From NCBI GenBank assembly GCA_910574475.1, contig CAJTAT010000005.1, positions 248,001 to 312,000 on the forward strand: a DNA stretch of 64,000 nt, written 5' to 3'. The DNA is from Clostridia bacterium. GTDB taxonomy: Bacteria > Bacillota > Clostridia > Lachnospirales > Lachnospiraceae. Positions 42,997 through 51,119 of this stretch are shown here, piece after piece. The notes beneath the pieces were generated by a model, which saw nothing but the letters and a program-made list of their open reading frames with translations, ran no database searches and was not told the origin of the DNA. Positions within the stretch are counted from its first letter, which is position 1, and the number at the start of each line of letters is the position of its first letter. The position numbers were made by a program, and so were the translations under genes.

Positions 42997-44319
42997 ATGA
43001 AAAAACGGTTGCTGTGCCTGGCGTGTGTTCTTGCAGCTCTGGGCACTCTGGCAGGGTGCCAGAAGAAGGAAGTACGTCCGGGGGATGTGGAAGGGTATGA
43101 TCCGGGTGAGACATATCTTTCCATCTGGGTACACTCCATTGAAGATACGGAGGAAGGGCAGGCTTATAAAAAGTCTGTAGAGAGCTTTAATGAAGCCTAC
43201 AATGGCCAGTATTTTGCAGACATTGAGTTTATTCCGAGAAATGACAGCGGCGGCGGGTACTCTGACAAAATTAATGCTTCTGTTATGGCAGGAGGGCTTC
43301 CAGATGTGCTGACTGTGGATGGACCAAATGTGGCAGCTTATGCGGCCAATGGAATCATTCAGCCTTTGGCAGAGCTTACCGAGGAAGAAAAAAGCGCTTA
43401 CCTGACGTCCATTATTGAACAGGGAACTTATGATGACAAGCTTTATGCCTTAGGAGTCATGGAATCCAGTGTGGGGCTTTATTACAATAAGGCGATTTTA
43501 AAAGAGGCAGGGATTGAAGTTCCCGATCCGGATCACCCATGGACACGGACAGAATTTTTGGAAATTTTAGAGCAATTAAAGCCTGTCATGGATGAGAAAA
43601 ATGGTTATCCCATCGACATGACCTTTCCGGTGGGGGAAGCCAGTATATATTATTATGCGCCTTTTATCTGGTCAAATGGCGGAGAACTGGTCAGCGAAGA
43701 TGGATTGACCGTGGACGGATTTTTCAATTCTCAGGAAAATGTACAGACTATGCAGTATTTCAGAAACATTGTGGAAAAGAAATACATGTCTGAGGCCCCC
43801 ATTGAGAATCTATTTGAGAGTGGTAGAGCAGCCTTTAAGTTTGACGGAGCATGGGAGGTCAATACCATATACAACAGCTATCCTGATATTGAGCTTGGAG
43901 TAGCGCCTTATATTGTAGGAGACGACTGGAGCGGGGAGCGCTATACACCCACAGGATCCTGGGCATTTGCCGCATCCTCTGGGACAGAGAATATTCAGGG
44001 AGCCACAGAATTGGTCAAATGGATGAGCGGTGTAGAGAGTGGAATTCGAATCTGGGAGATGGCAAAGAACTTTCCTTCCACTTATGAGGCTTTTGAAAAC
44101 ATAGAGATTTTCCAGACAGATGAAAACTATGGCGCCCTTTACAGGCAATTGAGCGATTATGGGCATCCAAGACCAAAGACGCCTGTCTATCCACAGGTGA
44201 GCACTTCTTTCCAGGAGGTGTTGGAGAGCGCGGCTCTTGGAGGAAAAGATGCCAAAACAGAAATGGATAAATCTGTAGAAAGGATTAACGGGAAGCTGGA
44301 ACGTTATACAAGGGAGTAA
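42997..44319 (+). CDS. ABC transporter sugar-binding lipoprotein (CUT1 type)
   Basis: Captures oligosaccharide outside the cell. The 440 residues start with the lipoprotein signal MKKRLLCLACVLAALGTLAG and Cys21, followed by a family 1 solute-binding fold (ETYLSIWVHSIEDTEEGQAYKKS near the start; LPDVLTVDGPNVAAYAANG; GRAAFKFDGAWEV; TPTGSWAFAASSG). Its stop overlaps the first permease start by one base (taatg). The GH32 enzyme at the end of the operon points to fructo-oligosaccharides or sucrose as ligand. Confidence 0.92.
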   Translation: MKKRLLCLACVLAALGTLAGCQKKEVRPGDVEGYDPGETYLSIWVHSIEDTEEGQAYKKSVESFNEAYNGQYFADIEFIPRNDSGGGYSDKINASVMAGGLPDVLTVDGPNVAAYAANGIIQPLAELTEEEKSAYLTSIIEQGTYDDKLYALGVMESSVGLYYNKAILKEAGIEVPDPDHPWTRTEFLEILEQLKPVMDEKNGYPIDMTFPVGEASIYYYAPFIWSNGGELVSEDGLTVDGFFNSQENVQTMQYFRNIVEKKYMSEAPIENLFESGRAAFKFDGAWEVNTIYNSYPDIELGVAPYIVGDDWSGERYTPTGSWAFAASSGTENIQGATELVKWMSGVESGIRIWEMAKNFPSTYEAFENIEIFQTDENYGALYRQLSDYGHPRPKTPVYPQVSTSFQEVLESAALGGKDAKTEMDKSVERINGKLERYTRE

Positions 44320-45215
44320 TGAAAAGAAAAAATTCAATTATGGGAATGGCGTTTTTTGGTCCGGCGCTTGTACTTTTGACATTGTTTCTGTTTCTGCCAA
44401 TGGTACTGACATTTGGATTCAGTTTTACCGATTATTTTGCACTGAATCCAGAGCTGACACATTTTGTGGGACTGGAAAACTACCTGAATATTTTTAAGGA
44501 TGAGTTGTTTGTAAAATCTTTTCTGAATACGGTAAAATTTGTGTTGATTATTGTACCGCTCCAATGCGGTGGAGCCCTCCTTTTGGCTATGGCTATCAAC
44601 CGTGCGGCGCACTGTAAGAAATATTTTAAAGTGGCTTTCTTCATTCCTGTGGTTATGTCACTGGCCGTAGTATCTACGCTGTGGATGCAGATTTACAGCC
44701 CAGAAGGGATCTTAAATACACTTTTGGGGCAGATCGGAATTCAGACACAACCCTTTATTCACAGTGCGGATCAGGCACTTCCGTCTATTGCAATTATGAG
44801 TGTGTGGCAAGGCATGGGATATCAGATGATTATTTTTCTGGGAGGCCTTCAAAATATCAATCCGGCATTGTATGAGGCAGCAGAGATGGATCATGCCACA
44901 AGCTGGAAGAAATTTAAAGATATTACATTACCAGAACTGAAGCCCCTCTGTGTGTTTGTATTTATTACTGTTACCATAGGAGCCTTTCGAATGTTGGTAC
45001 AGCCTATGGTTATGACAGGCGGAGGCCCGGATCATTCTACATACACCATTGTCTATGATATTTATGAGACAGGTACAGTGAACTGGGAGATGGGGCTTGC
45101 GTCCACCATGGCAATCGTATTTACTATATTTGTCGTAGTTCTGACCATTATTCAGAACATCTTGACAAAGGACAAGGAGGGAAAACATGTTAACAAAAAA
45201 GCAAAAAAGAATTAA
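44319..45215 (+). CDS. ABC transporter permease, MalF/MsmF type
   Basis: First membrane subunit of the sugar importer. It has 298 residues, six membrane segments and the coupling motif YEAAEMDHATSWKKFKDITLPEL (EAA loop) that contacts the ATPase. The next permease gene starts 29 bp before this one ends, so the two are tightly coupled. Confidence 0.92.
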   Translation: MKRKNSIMGMAFFGPALVLLTLFLFLPMVLTFGFSFTDYFALNPELTHFVGLENYLNIFKDELFVKSFLNTVKFVLIIVPLQCGGALLLAMAINRAAHCKKYFKVAFFIPVVMSLAVVSTLWMQIYSPEGILNTLLGQIGIQTQPFIHSADQALPSIAIMSVWQGMGYQMIIFLGGLQNINPALYEAAEMDHATSWKKFKDITLPELKPLCVFVFITVTIGAFRMLVQPMVMTGGGPDHSTYTIVYDIYETGTVNWEMGLASTMAIVFTIFVVVLTIIQNILTKDKEGKHVNKKAKKN

Positions 45216-46038
45216 TTGGATATTAGTAGGCTTTTTGTTGCTGCTATCCCTGTTTTTCTTATTTCCAGTGCTCTGGATGCTGGCCAATTCCTTTAAGCCG
45301 GATGCAGCCATAACGGCAGATATGAATTCCATAGCGGCCTTTGTTCCTCCAGTGCCAAACGGAAGCTTTTTTGAGAATTATATTACAATTCTCACCAATA
45401 CAAATTTTGTGCGGTACATGGCCAATACACTGTTTTATGCTGCTGTATTGATTTTGCTGGGGATTGTGGTAAACGGACTGGCAGGCTATGCCCTGGCAAA
45501 GATTCGGTTTCCATTTCGGGAACAGTGGCTATTGATCATAATGATGCTTTTGATTGTACCCACAGAGACCGTTATTACCATTCACTTTTTAATCATCGCT
45601 AAGGCAGGGCTTTTAAATACCGTCCTTGGATATATTTTGCCTATGATTGTAAACCCCTTTAATATTTTCTTGTTTCGGCAGGTGTTTGTAAGTCTTCCAG
45701 ATGATGTGTATGAGGCGGCCCAGTTGGATTTCTGCGGTCCGGCTAAGTACTTCTTTACCATGGTACTGCCTATGTCAAAGACAGTTGTGGCGACGGTAAG
45801 TGTATTTACATTTTTGAACGTGTGGAATGATTACCTGTGGCCGTCCCTGGTATTTACCTCAAGCGATCTTTTGACTGCACAGATTGGTCTGAATTCCATT
45901 ACTTCAAATGATAATACCACTATGGGACAGACGTTAGCAGTGATTACATTAGTGACAATTCCGGTAATTATTATCTATTCTCTGTTCTCAAAACAGATTG
46001 TAGAAGGTGTTACATCAACAGGTTCAAAGGAAGGGTGA
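45187..46038 (+). CDS. ABC transporter permease, MalG/MsmG type
   Basis: Second membrane subunit of the importer. It has 283 residues, six membrane segments and the EAA loop YEAAQLDFCGPAKYFFTMVLPMS. The start ATG follows aggagggaaaac inside the end of the previous gene. The ATPase gene begins 5 bp after its stop. Confidence 0.92.
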   Translation: MLTKKQKRINWILVGFLLLLSLFFLFPVLWMLANSFKPDAAITADMNSIAAFVPPVPNGSFFENYITILTNTNFVRYMANTLFYAAVLILLGIVVNGLAGYALAKIRFPFREQWLLIIMMLLIVPTETVITIHFLIIAKAGLLNTVLGYILPMIVNPFNIFLFRQVFVSLPDDVYEAAQLDFCGPAKYFFTMVLPMSKTVVATVSVFTFLNVWNDYLWPSLVFTSSDLLTAQIGLNSITSNDNTTMGQTLAVITLVTIPVIIIYSLFSKQIVEGVTSTGSKEG

Positions 46039-46042
46039 GAAT

Positions 46043-47143
46043 ATGAGCTTTATAGAATTTAAAAATATATGTAAAAAGTATCCTGGAGCGGATAAGAATA
46101 CAGTGAATGATTTTTGTATGAATATTGAGGAAAAAGAGTTTATAGCTTTTGTAGGTCCCTCTGGATGTGGAAAGTCCACAACTCTTCGTATGGTGGCAGG
46201 ATTTGAAGAGATTACAGGCGGAGAACTTTATATTGACGGGAAAAAGGTGAATGAGATGGCGCCCAAGGACAGAGGTATTGCCATGGTATTTCAGAATTAT
46301 GCCCTGTATCCTCATATGACTGTGGAGAAGAACATTGGATACGGTTTAAAAAATATGAAGGTTCCTGCAGATGAGATTAAAAAGAAGGTGGATTGGGCGA
46401 TTAAAATTCTGGGTCTGGAAGAATACCGTCTGAGAAAGCCGAAAAATCTTTCCGGCGGACAAAGACAGAGAGTGGCTTTGGGAAGAGCCATTGTAAAGAA
46501 CCAGAAAGTATTTTTGATGGATGAACCTCTTTCCAATCTGGACGCCAAGCTACGTGTCAGTATGCGAACAGAGATCAGTAAGCTTCACCGGGAGCTGGGG
46601 GCTACGACTATTTATGTAACCCATGATCAAGTGGAAGCAATGACCATGGCAGACCGGATTGTCATTATGAAAGAAGGCATTATTCAGCAGATTGGAAAGC
46701 CTATGGAGCTTTACGATCATCCTGTCAATCAGTTTGTGGCCGGTTTTATCGGTTCACCTCAGATGAACTTTTTTGATGTAATCGTAGAGGAAAACAGGAT
46801 GAAGTTTAGTGATGGAAAACAGGTTACACTTTCAGAAGAAGTAGTGAAAAAGCTGAATGGAAAGCAGGGACCCATGATATTTGGAATCCGGGGGGAAGAT
46901 ATAAAAGTGGACGCTGCAGGTATTGAGGAGTGTAAATATGAGCAGGAGGCTATAATTACGGATACAGAGGTCATGGGAAATGAAAATAACCTATATTTTA
47001 CCTTTGGAGGAAGCCAGGCGGTGGCCCGTGTGTCCAAATATGGAGTTCATGATATCGGAGATAAGATTGTGTTCGGCTTTCTGCCCTCAAAGATGCACTT
47101 TTTTGATAGGGAAACAGGCGAAAATTATGCAGAAATAAATTAA
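46043..47143 (+). CDS. Sugar ABC transporter ATP-binding protein, MsmK/UgpC type
   Basis: ATPase of the CUT1 importer. It has 366 residues from ATG 46043; an earlier in-frame start at 46007 lies inside the permease gene and is rejected. Walker A is GPSGCGKST, signature LSGGQRQRVALGRA, Walker B VFLMDEPLSNLDAKLR, and the C-terminal regulatory OB domain includes EVMGNENNLYF. Having its own ATPase in the operon is less common, since many Firmicutes share one MsmK among several importers. Confidence 0.92.
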   Translation: MSFIEFKNICKKYPGADKNTVNDFCMNIEEKEFIAFVGPSGCGKSTTLRMVAGFEEITGGELYIDGKKVNEMAPKDRGIAMVFQNYALYPHMTVEKNIGYGLKNMKVPADEIKKKVDWAIKILGLEEYRLRKPKNLSGGQRQRVALGRAIVKNQKVFLMDEPLSNLDAKLRVSMRTEISKLHRELGATTIYVTHDQVEAMTMADRIVIMKEGIIQQIGKPMELYDHPVNQFVAGFIGSPQMNFFDVIVEENRMKFSDGKQVTLSEEVVKKLNGKQGPMIFGIRGEDIKVDAAGIEECKYEQEAIITDTEVMGNENNLYFTFGGSQAVARVSKYGVHDIGDKIVFGFLPSKMHFFDRETGENYAEIN

Positions 47144-47168
47144 ATTTACATAACAATGCGGAGGAAAT

Positions 47169-48494
47169 ATGAGCGAGCAGAGATTACATTTGAAAGCTCC
47201 AGATAACTGGGTGAATGATCCCAATGGATTTCTCTATTACGATGGATTATACCATGTGTTTTATCAATACTTTCCATATGGACCAAGGTGGGGCACGATG
47301 CACTGGGGCCATGCGGTGAGTCGGGATCTGGTAAGCTGGGAACACAGGGGAGTTGCCCTGTTTCCCACAAAAAAAGAGGATCAGAACGGATGCTTTTCCG
47401 GGTGTGCTGTTGTGAAAGACGGGAGGATGTATCTGATATATACAGGGATTCATCACGAGGAAAGCGACCCGGAGGATATCCATGAATCTGTAGGAGATCA
47501 TTTTACAGCCACACAGATGATGATTGACTCTGAGGATGGTTTTCACTTTGACAACTGGAAGGATAAAAAGGTAATCATTCCTCCGATCACAGATCCGGGT
47601 ATTGGCCATACAGCCCACACACGGGATCCCAAAGTATGGAGAGGAAAAGACGCCTGGTATCTGATAGTGGGAAGTACTTTTGAGGAGAAAGAGGGAAAAG
47701 TACTACTTTACCAGAGCCAAGATCTTCAGACATGGAAGTATGTATGCCAGGCGGACAAAGGGTCGCAGCTTGGATGGATGTGGGAATGTCCAGATTATTT
47801 TGAAGTGGATGGACAGGGAGTATTGACACTTTCTGCCATGGGACTTTTGAAAAACAGCGAAAAGGAAAAAAATCAGGCGATTTGTCTTTTGGCCAGCTTT
47901 GATGAAGATTCCCAGGAGATGAAGCTTTCAGATTCCTGGCAATTTATGGACTATGGACATGATTTGTATGCGTCCCAGAGTAACCTGGACGAGGCTGGCC
48001 GGAGAGTAGCCATGGCATGGATGCGGATGCCGCAGGCTACAAAAGAAGGCTGGATTGGAATGTTTTGCTCACCCCGTGTGGTGGAGATAAAAGACGGACA
48101 TATTTACTTTCGCATGCACCCCAATATCCGAAATGCATATGCGAAGCGGATTGAGAAGGTGACAGAGGCTGCCTTAAAGGGCTACAAAGCTTCCTTTGAA
48201 TTGGAAGACGGAGAGGAAGTTAATCTGGGAGGATTTCGCATTTACCGTAAAGGAGAGCGCCTCTGTACAGACAGAAGCGCAGTCTATCCCACTTTTGAAG
48301 GGGCGTATCTGGAAGCGGAGTCACCAGAGGTAAAGGACGGATGGCAGATCGAGGCTTTGGTGGAAGAACATCTGGTGGAAGTGTTTGTGAACGATGGCGA
48401 GTATGTAATTAGCAGTATTGTGTATGGCCTGGGAGCCTTTATAACAGGGAATACCCAAAAAAGGATAGAATTGCTCACGGAAGCAATATTCTAA
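47169..48494 (+). CDS. GH32 beta-fructosidase (sucrose/fructo-oligosaccharide hydrolase)
   Basis: Releases fructose from sucrose or short fructans in the cytoplasm; there is no signal peptide. The 441 residues carry the three GH32 acidic motifs: nucleophile D17 in WVNDPNG, D153 in TRDPKVW and acid/base E206 in WECPDYF. The C-terminal beta-sandwich is shorter than in secreted levanases. Uptake through an ABC importer delivers unphosphorylated sugar, so plain sucrose or FOS is a likelier substrate than sucrose-6-phosphate. No fructokinase is in the operon. Confidence 0.93.
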   Translation: MSEQRLHLKAPDNWVNDPNGFLYYDGLYHVFYQYFPYGPRWGTMHWGHAVSRDLVSWEHRGVALFPTKKEDQNGCFSGCAVVKDGRMYLIYTGIHHEESDPEDIHESVGDHFTATQMMIDSEDGFHFDNWKDKKVIIPPITDPGIGHTAHTRDPKVWRGKDAWYLIVGSTFEEKEGKVLLYQSQDLQTWKYVCQADKGSQLGWMWECPDYFEVDGQGVLTLSAMGLLKNSEKEKNQAICLLASFDEDSQEMKLSDSWQFMDYGHDLYASQSNLDEAGRRVAMAWMRMPQATKEGWIGMFCSPRVVEIKDGHIYFRMHPNIRNAYAKRIEKVTEAALKGYKASFELEDGEEVNLGGFRIYRKGERLCTDRSAVYPTFEGAYLEAESPEVKDGWQIEALVEEHLVEVFVNDGEYVISSIVYGLGAFITGNTQKRIELLTEAIF

Positions 48495-48542
48495 AAGATT
48501 CGCAAAACTCTCCGGCTTTGTGGCGCTAATTCAGATATAAAG

Positions 48543-48585
48543 AGTAAAGTTTTTGCAGAATTCCTACAAAAACTTTACTTTTTTT
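48543..48585 (+). terminator. Strong terminator after the fructan operon
   Basis: AGTAAAGTTTTTG (48543-48555) pairs perfectly with CAAAAACTTTACT (48567-48579) over 13 bp, followed by seven T. It ends the LacI-controlled operon. Confidence 0.9.
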
Positions 48586-48603
48586 ATATGGTTACTGTAT
48601 AAT
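48574..48603 (+). promoter_or_regulatory. Promoter overlapping the fructan-operon terminator
   Basis: A perfect TATAAT lies at 48598-48603, 22 bp before the next gene. The only -35 candidate at suitable distance, TTTACT (48574-48579, 18-bp spacer), is part of the 3' arm of the terminator stem, so the two signals share bases. Confidence 0.5.
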
Positions 48604-48625
48604 ACTTGCAAAAGGAGATAAAGAC

Positions 48626-50359
48626 ATGACAAGCTTGCAGACCAGAAAGAAACTGCCGGTGGGCATCGAAAGTTTTACTGAAATTCGTACAGAAGATTTC
48701 TACTATGTGGATAAAACAGGGCTGTTAAAGGAACTGCTGTGCAATTGGGGAAAAGTCAATTTATTTACCCGACCCAGAAGGTTCGGAAAGTCTTTGAATA
48801 TGAGCATGCTGAAGACTTTTTTTGAGTATGGCTGCGACAGCAGGCTTTTTGAAGGACTGATGATAAAGGAAGAGCAGGAGCTCTGTCAGAAGTACATGGG
48901 AAACTTTCCGGTGATCTTTGTTACCCTTAAGGACATTGATGCCAGAGAGTATGAGGATGCCAAAGCGGCTCTGTGCTCTGCCATTGGCCAGGAAGCCCTT
49001 CGGTTTCAGTTTTTGGCGGAGAGTGACAAGCTGACAGAAAAGGAAAAAATACAGTTCGATCAAATCATAAAGATTGGTTTGGGCCATGAGCAAAAATTTG
49101 CCGTTTCCAATGAGGTCTTGAAGGACAGCCTGCGGACTTTATCTGGGCTTCTTAGCAAGCATTATGGACAGAAGGTTATTTTGCTGATTGACGAATACGA
49201 TGTGCCCCTGGATAAGGCCCATCGCTCCGGTTATTATGATGAAATGATCGATTTGCTGGGGAATCTCTTTAGCAGAGCCTTAAAAAGCAATGAGAGCCTC
49301 TATTTTTCAGTACTGACAGGGTGTCTCAGGATTGCAAAGGAGAGTATTTTTACAGGACTCAACAATTTTAAAATATACTCCATAGCCGACGTGAGATTTG
49401 ACGAATATTTTGGGTTTACAGAAGAAGAAGTGCGGATGATGCTCAAGTACTATGGCTTGAGTAAATATGAAGAGGTTGTCAGAGAATGGTATGACGGCTA
49501 TTGCATGGGGAATACAAATGTATACTGTCCCTGGGATGTAATAAATTATGTAGATTTGCTTCGGGCGGACCCGGACGCGTCTCCCAGAGCTTTCTGGCTC
49601 AATACCAGCGGCAATGAAATTATCCGAAGATTTCTTCGGACGGCAAAGCAGAGTACAAGGCGGGAGATTGAACAGTTAATTGCCGGGGAGAGTGTTGCTA
49701 AGAAAGTTCATGAGGAATTGACTTATCGGGAACTATATAAGACCATTGAGAATATCTGGAGCGTGCTTTTTACCACCGGCTACCTGACACAGCGGGGAAA
49801 GCCGGAGGGAGAAGTGTATCAGCTGGCGATACCAAACCTGGAAATACAAAAGATTTTTGTGGAGCAGGTTCAGGAATGGTTCCAGGAGGAAGTTCAAAAG
49901 GATGTGATGAAACTGGACGAGTTCTGCCAGGCCTTTGTGGGGGCAGACACGGCCAAAATAGAGAGGCAGTTTAACGCCTATCTTCAGAAGACCATCAGTA
50001 TCCGGGACACAGCCGTTCGTAAGGGAAAAAAGGAGAATTTTTATCAGGGAATTCTTCTTGGCCTGCTGAGCCATCGGGAGGACTGGGATGTGATATCCAA
50101 TGAAGAGTCTGGGGACGGCTATGGCGATATTCTGGTAGAGCTGGAAGATGTGGGAATTGGAATGGTGCTTGAGATTAAGTATTCCGAAGACGGAGATATG
50201 GAAACTGCCTGCCAGAGAGCGTTGAAGCAGATAGAGGAAAAGAGCTATGAAGCCCGCCTTGTGGAGGATGGAATGGAGACCATCCTCCAGTACGGGATTG
50301 TATGCAGAAAAAAGAGGTGTAAGGTGGCATGCAATAAGAAAGAGATTGTATCTGCATAA
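48626..50359 (+). CDS. AAA-ATPase-like / PD-(D/E)XK nuclease-superfamily protein
   Basis: A 577-residue soluble protein: N-terminal AAA-ATPase-like domain (KLPVGIESFTEIRTEDFYYVDKT, P-loop-like TRPRRFGKSLNMSML, Walker B VILLIDEYDVPLDKA) and a C-terminal PDDEXK_9 nuclease-like domain (GYGDILVELEDVGIGMVLEIKYS, with Asp and E-x-K in place). This architecture is very frequent and multi-copy in gut Clostridia and Bacteroidetes; the function of the family is not established. The gene stands alone with its own promoter and meets the exosortase gene tail to tail with a 10-bp gap. Confidence 0.9.
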   Translation: MTSLQTRKKLPVGIESFTEIRTEDFYYVDKTGLLKELLCNWGKVNLFTRPRRFGKSLNMSMLKTFFEYGCDSRLFEGLMIKEEQELCQKYMGNFPVIFVTLKDIDAREYEDAKAALCSAIGQEALRFQFLAESDKLTEKEKIQFDQIIKIGLGHEQKFAVSNEVLKDSLRTLSGLLSKHYGQKVILLIDEYDVPLDKAHRSGYYDEMIDLLGNLFSRALKSNESLYFSVLTGCLRIAKESIFTGLNNFKIYSIADVRFDEYFGFTEEEVRMMLKYYGLSKYEEVVREWYDGYCMGNTNVYCPWDVINYVDLLRADPDASPRAFWLNTSGNEIIRRFLRTAKQSTRREIEQLIAGESVAKKVHEELTYRELYKTIENIWSVLFTTGYLTQRGKPEGEVYQLAIPNLEIQKIFVEQVQEWFQEEVQKDVMKLDEFCQAFVGADTAKIERQFNAYLQKTISIRDTAVRKGKKENFYQGILLGLLSHREDWDVISNEESGDGYGDILVELEDVGIGMVLEIKYSEDGDMETACQRALKQIEEKSYEARLVEDGMETILQYGIVCRKKRCKVACNKKEIVSA

Positions 50360-50369
50360 ATGGATTTGG

Positions 50370-51119
50370 CTAGGACTTTACAGACAGCCGGAAAAAACGT
50401 GTGCTTAAAAGTATCAGACAAATTGGCAGCAGGATTGCTCCGCAGACAAGCAGTACTGGCAGTTCATACCCGAAAAAGTTTTCATAGTCTTTGTAAGCCA
50501 TCCGGCTTAACAGAGGCAATCCCAGTACAGGGAAGAGGTACCAGAATACAGGAAAAGTTATCCTGAATAGGGTCTGCTTTCTTTGGATTCCTGCTATCCG
50601 CCCAGAACTATTGTCCCCAATCTGGTAGAGAACCAGAAGTGACAGAAAATATACGGCTGTTCCAATCATGGTGTGAAGCTGCCCCGGCGTCAGACAAAGT
50701 GGAACCCATCCAGTCTTTTTTAAGAAGAGAGGCAGGTAAATGGACAGAACGATGCGGATTCCATTGACAAAGATTGTGAACACGTAGGAAACCAGGATGC
50801 TGCCTGCAGTCCAGTATAAGCCTTTTATTCTGGTGTTCATGCGGTGAACGAAGGAGTAGATAAGCATCAGGCAGGAAATCATCAAAAAGTGGATGCCTGC
50901 GCAGGATGGAGCGATGATGAACCGTAGGGAGTGGTTGACATAACCAACTCCCGGTTCATATGTAAATAAAACTCCGCTCAGCATTTCCGTCCACAGTGCA
51001 AGGGGATGTAGGATCCAGAGCAGTCTTTCACTGCCTGCATTGCCAAAAATGATTTTTAATCCCAGAACCAAGATTCCACCTATCAGGTAAAATCCCCAAT
51101 ATTTTTTCTTGCTTTTCAT
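50370..51119 (-). CDS. Exosortase-family transpeptidase/protease
   Basis: A 249-residue membrane protein with about seven hydrophobic segments. It holds the exosortase catalytic triad in order: C73 in IIAPSCAGIHFLM, R122 in VNGIRIVLSI and H149 in GQLHTMIGTAVYF. Exosortases cut a C-terminal tripartite signal and hand the protein on to the cell surface. ATG 51119 overlaps the stop of the upstream VIT/vWA gene as ATGA, with gggaga as ribosome site; a longer reading from 51185 is rejected because it lies inside that gene. The arrangement suggests one dedicated substrate. It resembles exosortases such as XrtK/XrtN that are paired with VIT-domain targets; the exact subtype is not certain. Confidence 0.82.
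   Translation of the reverse strand: MKSKKKYWGFYLIGGILVLGLKIIFGNAGSERLLWILHPLALWTEMLSGVLFTYEPGVGYVNHSLRFIIAPSCAGIHFLMISCLMLIYSFVHRMNTRIKGLYWTAGSILVSYVFTIFVNGIRIVLSIYLPLFLKKTGWVPLCLTPGQLHTMIGTAVYFLSLLVLYQIGDNSSGRIAGIQRKQTLFRITFPVFWYLFPVLGLPLLSRMAYKDYENFFGYELPVLLVCGAILLPICLILLSTRFFRLSVKS

Noticed and set aside
48626-50359. Anti-phage defence system
   Set aside because: Family members are common housekeeping-like paralogs with no known defence role, and no defence partner genes are adjacent.
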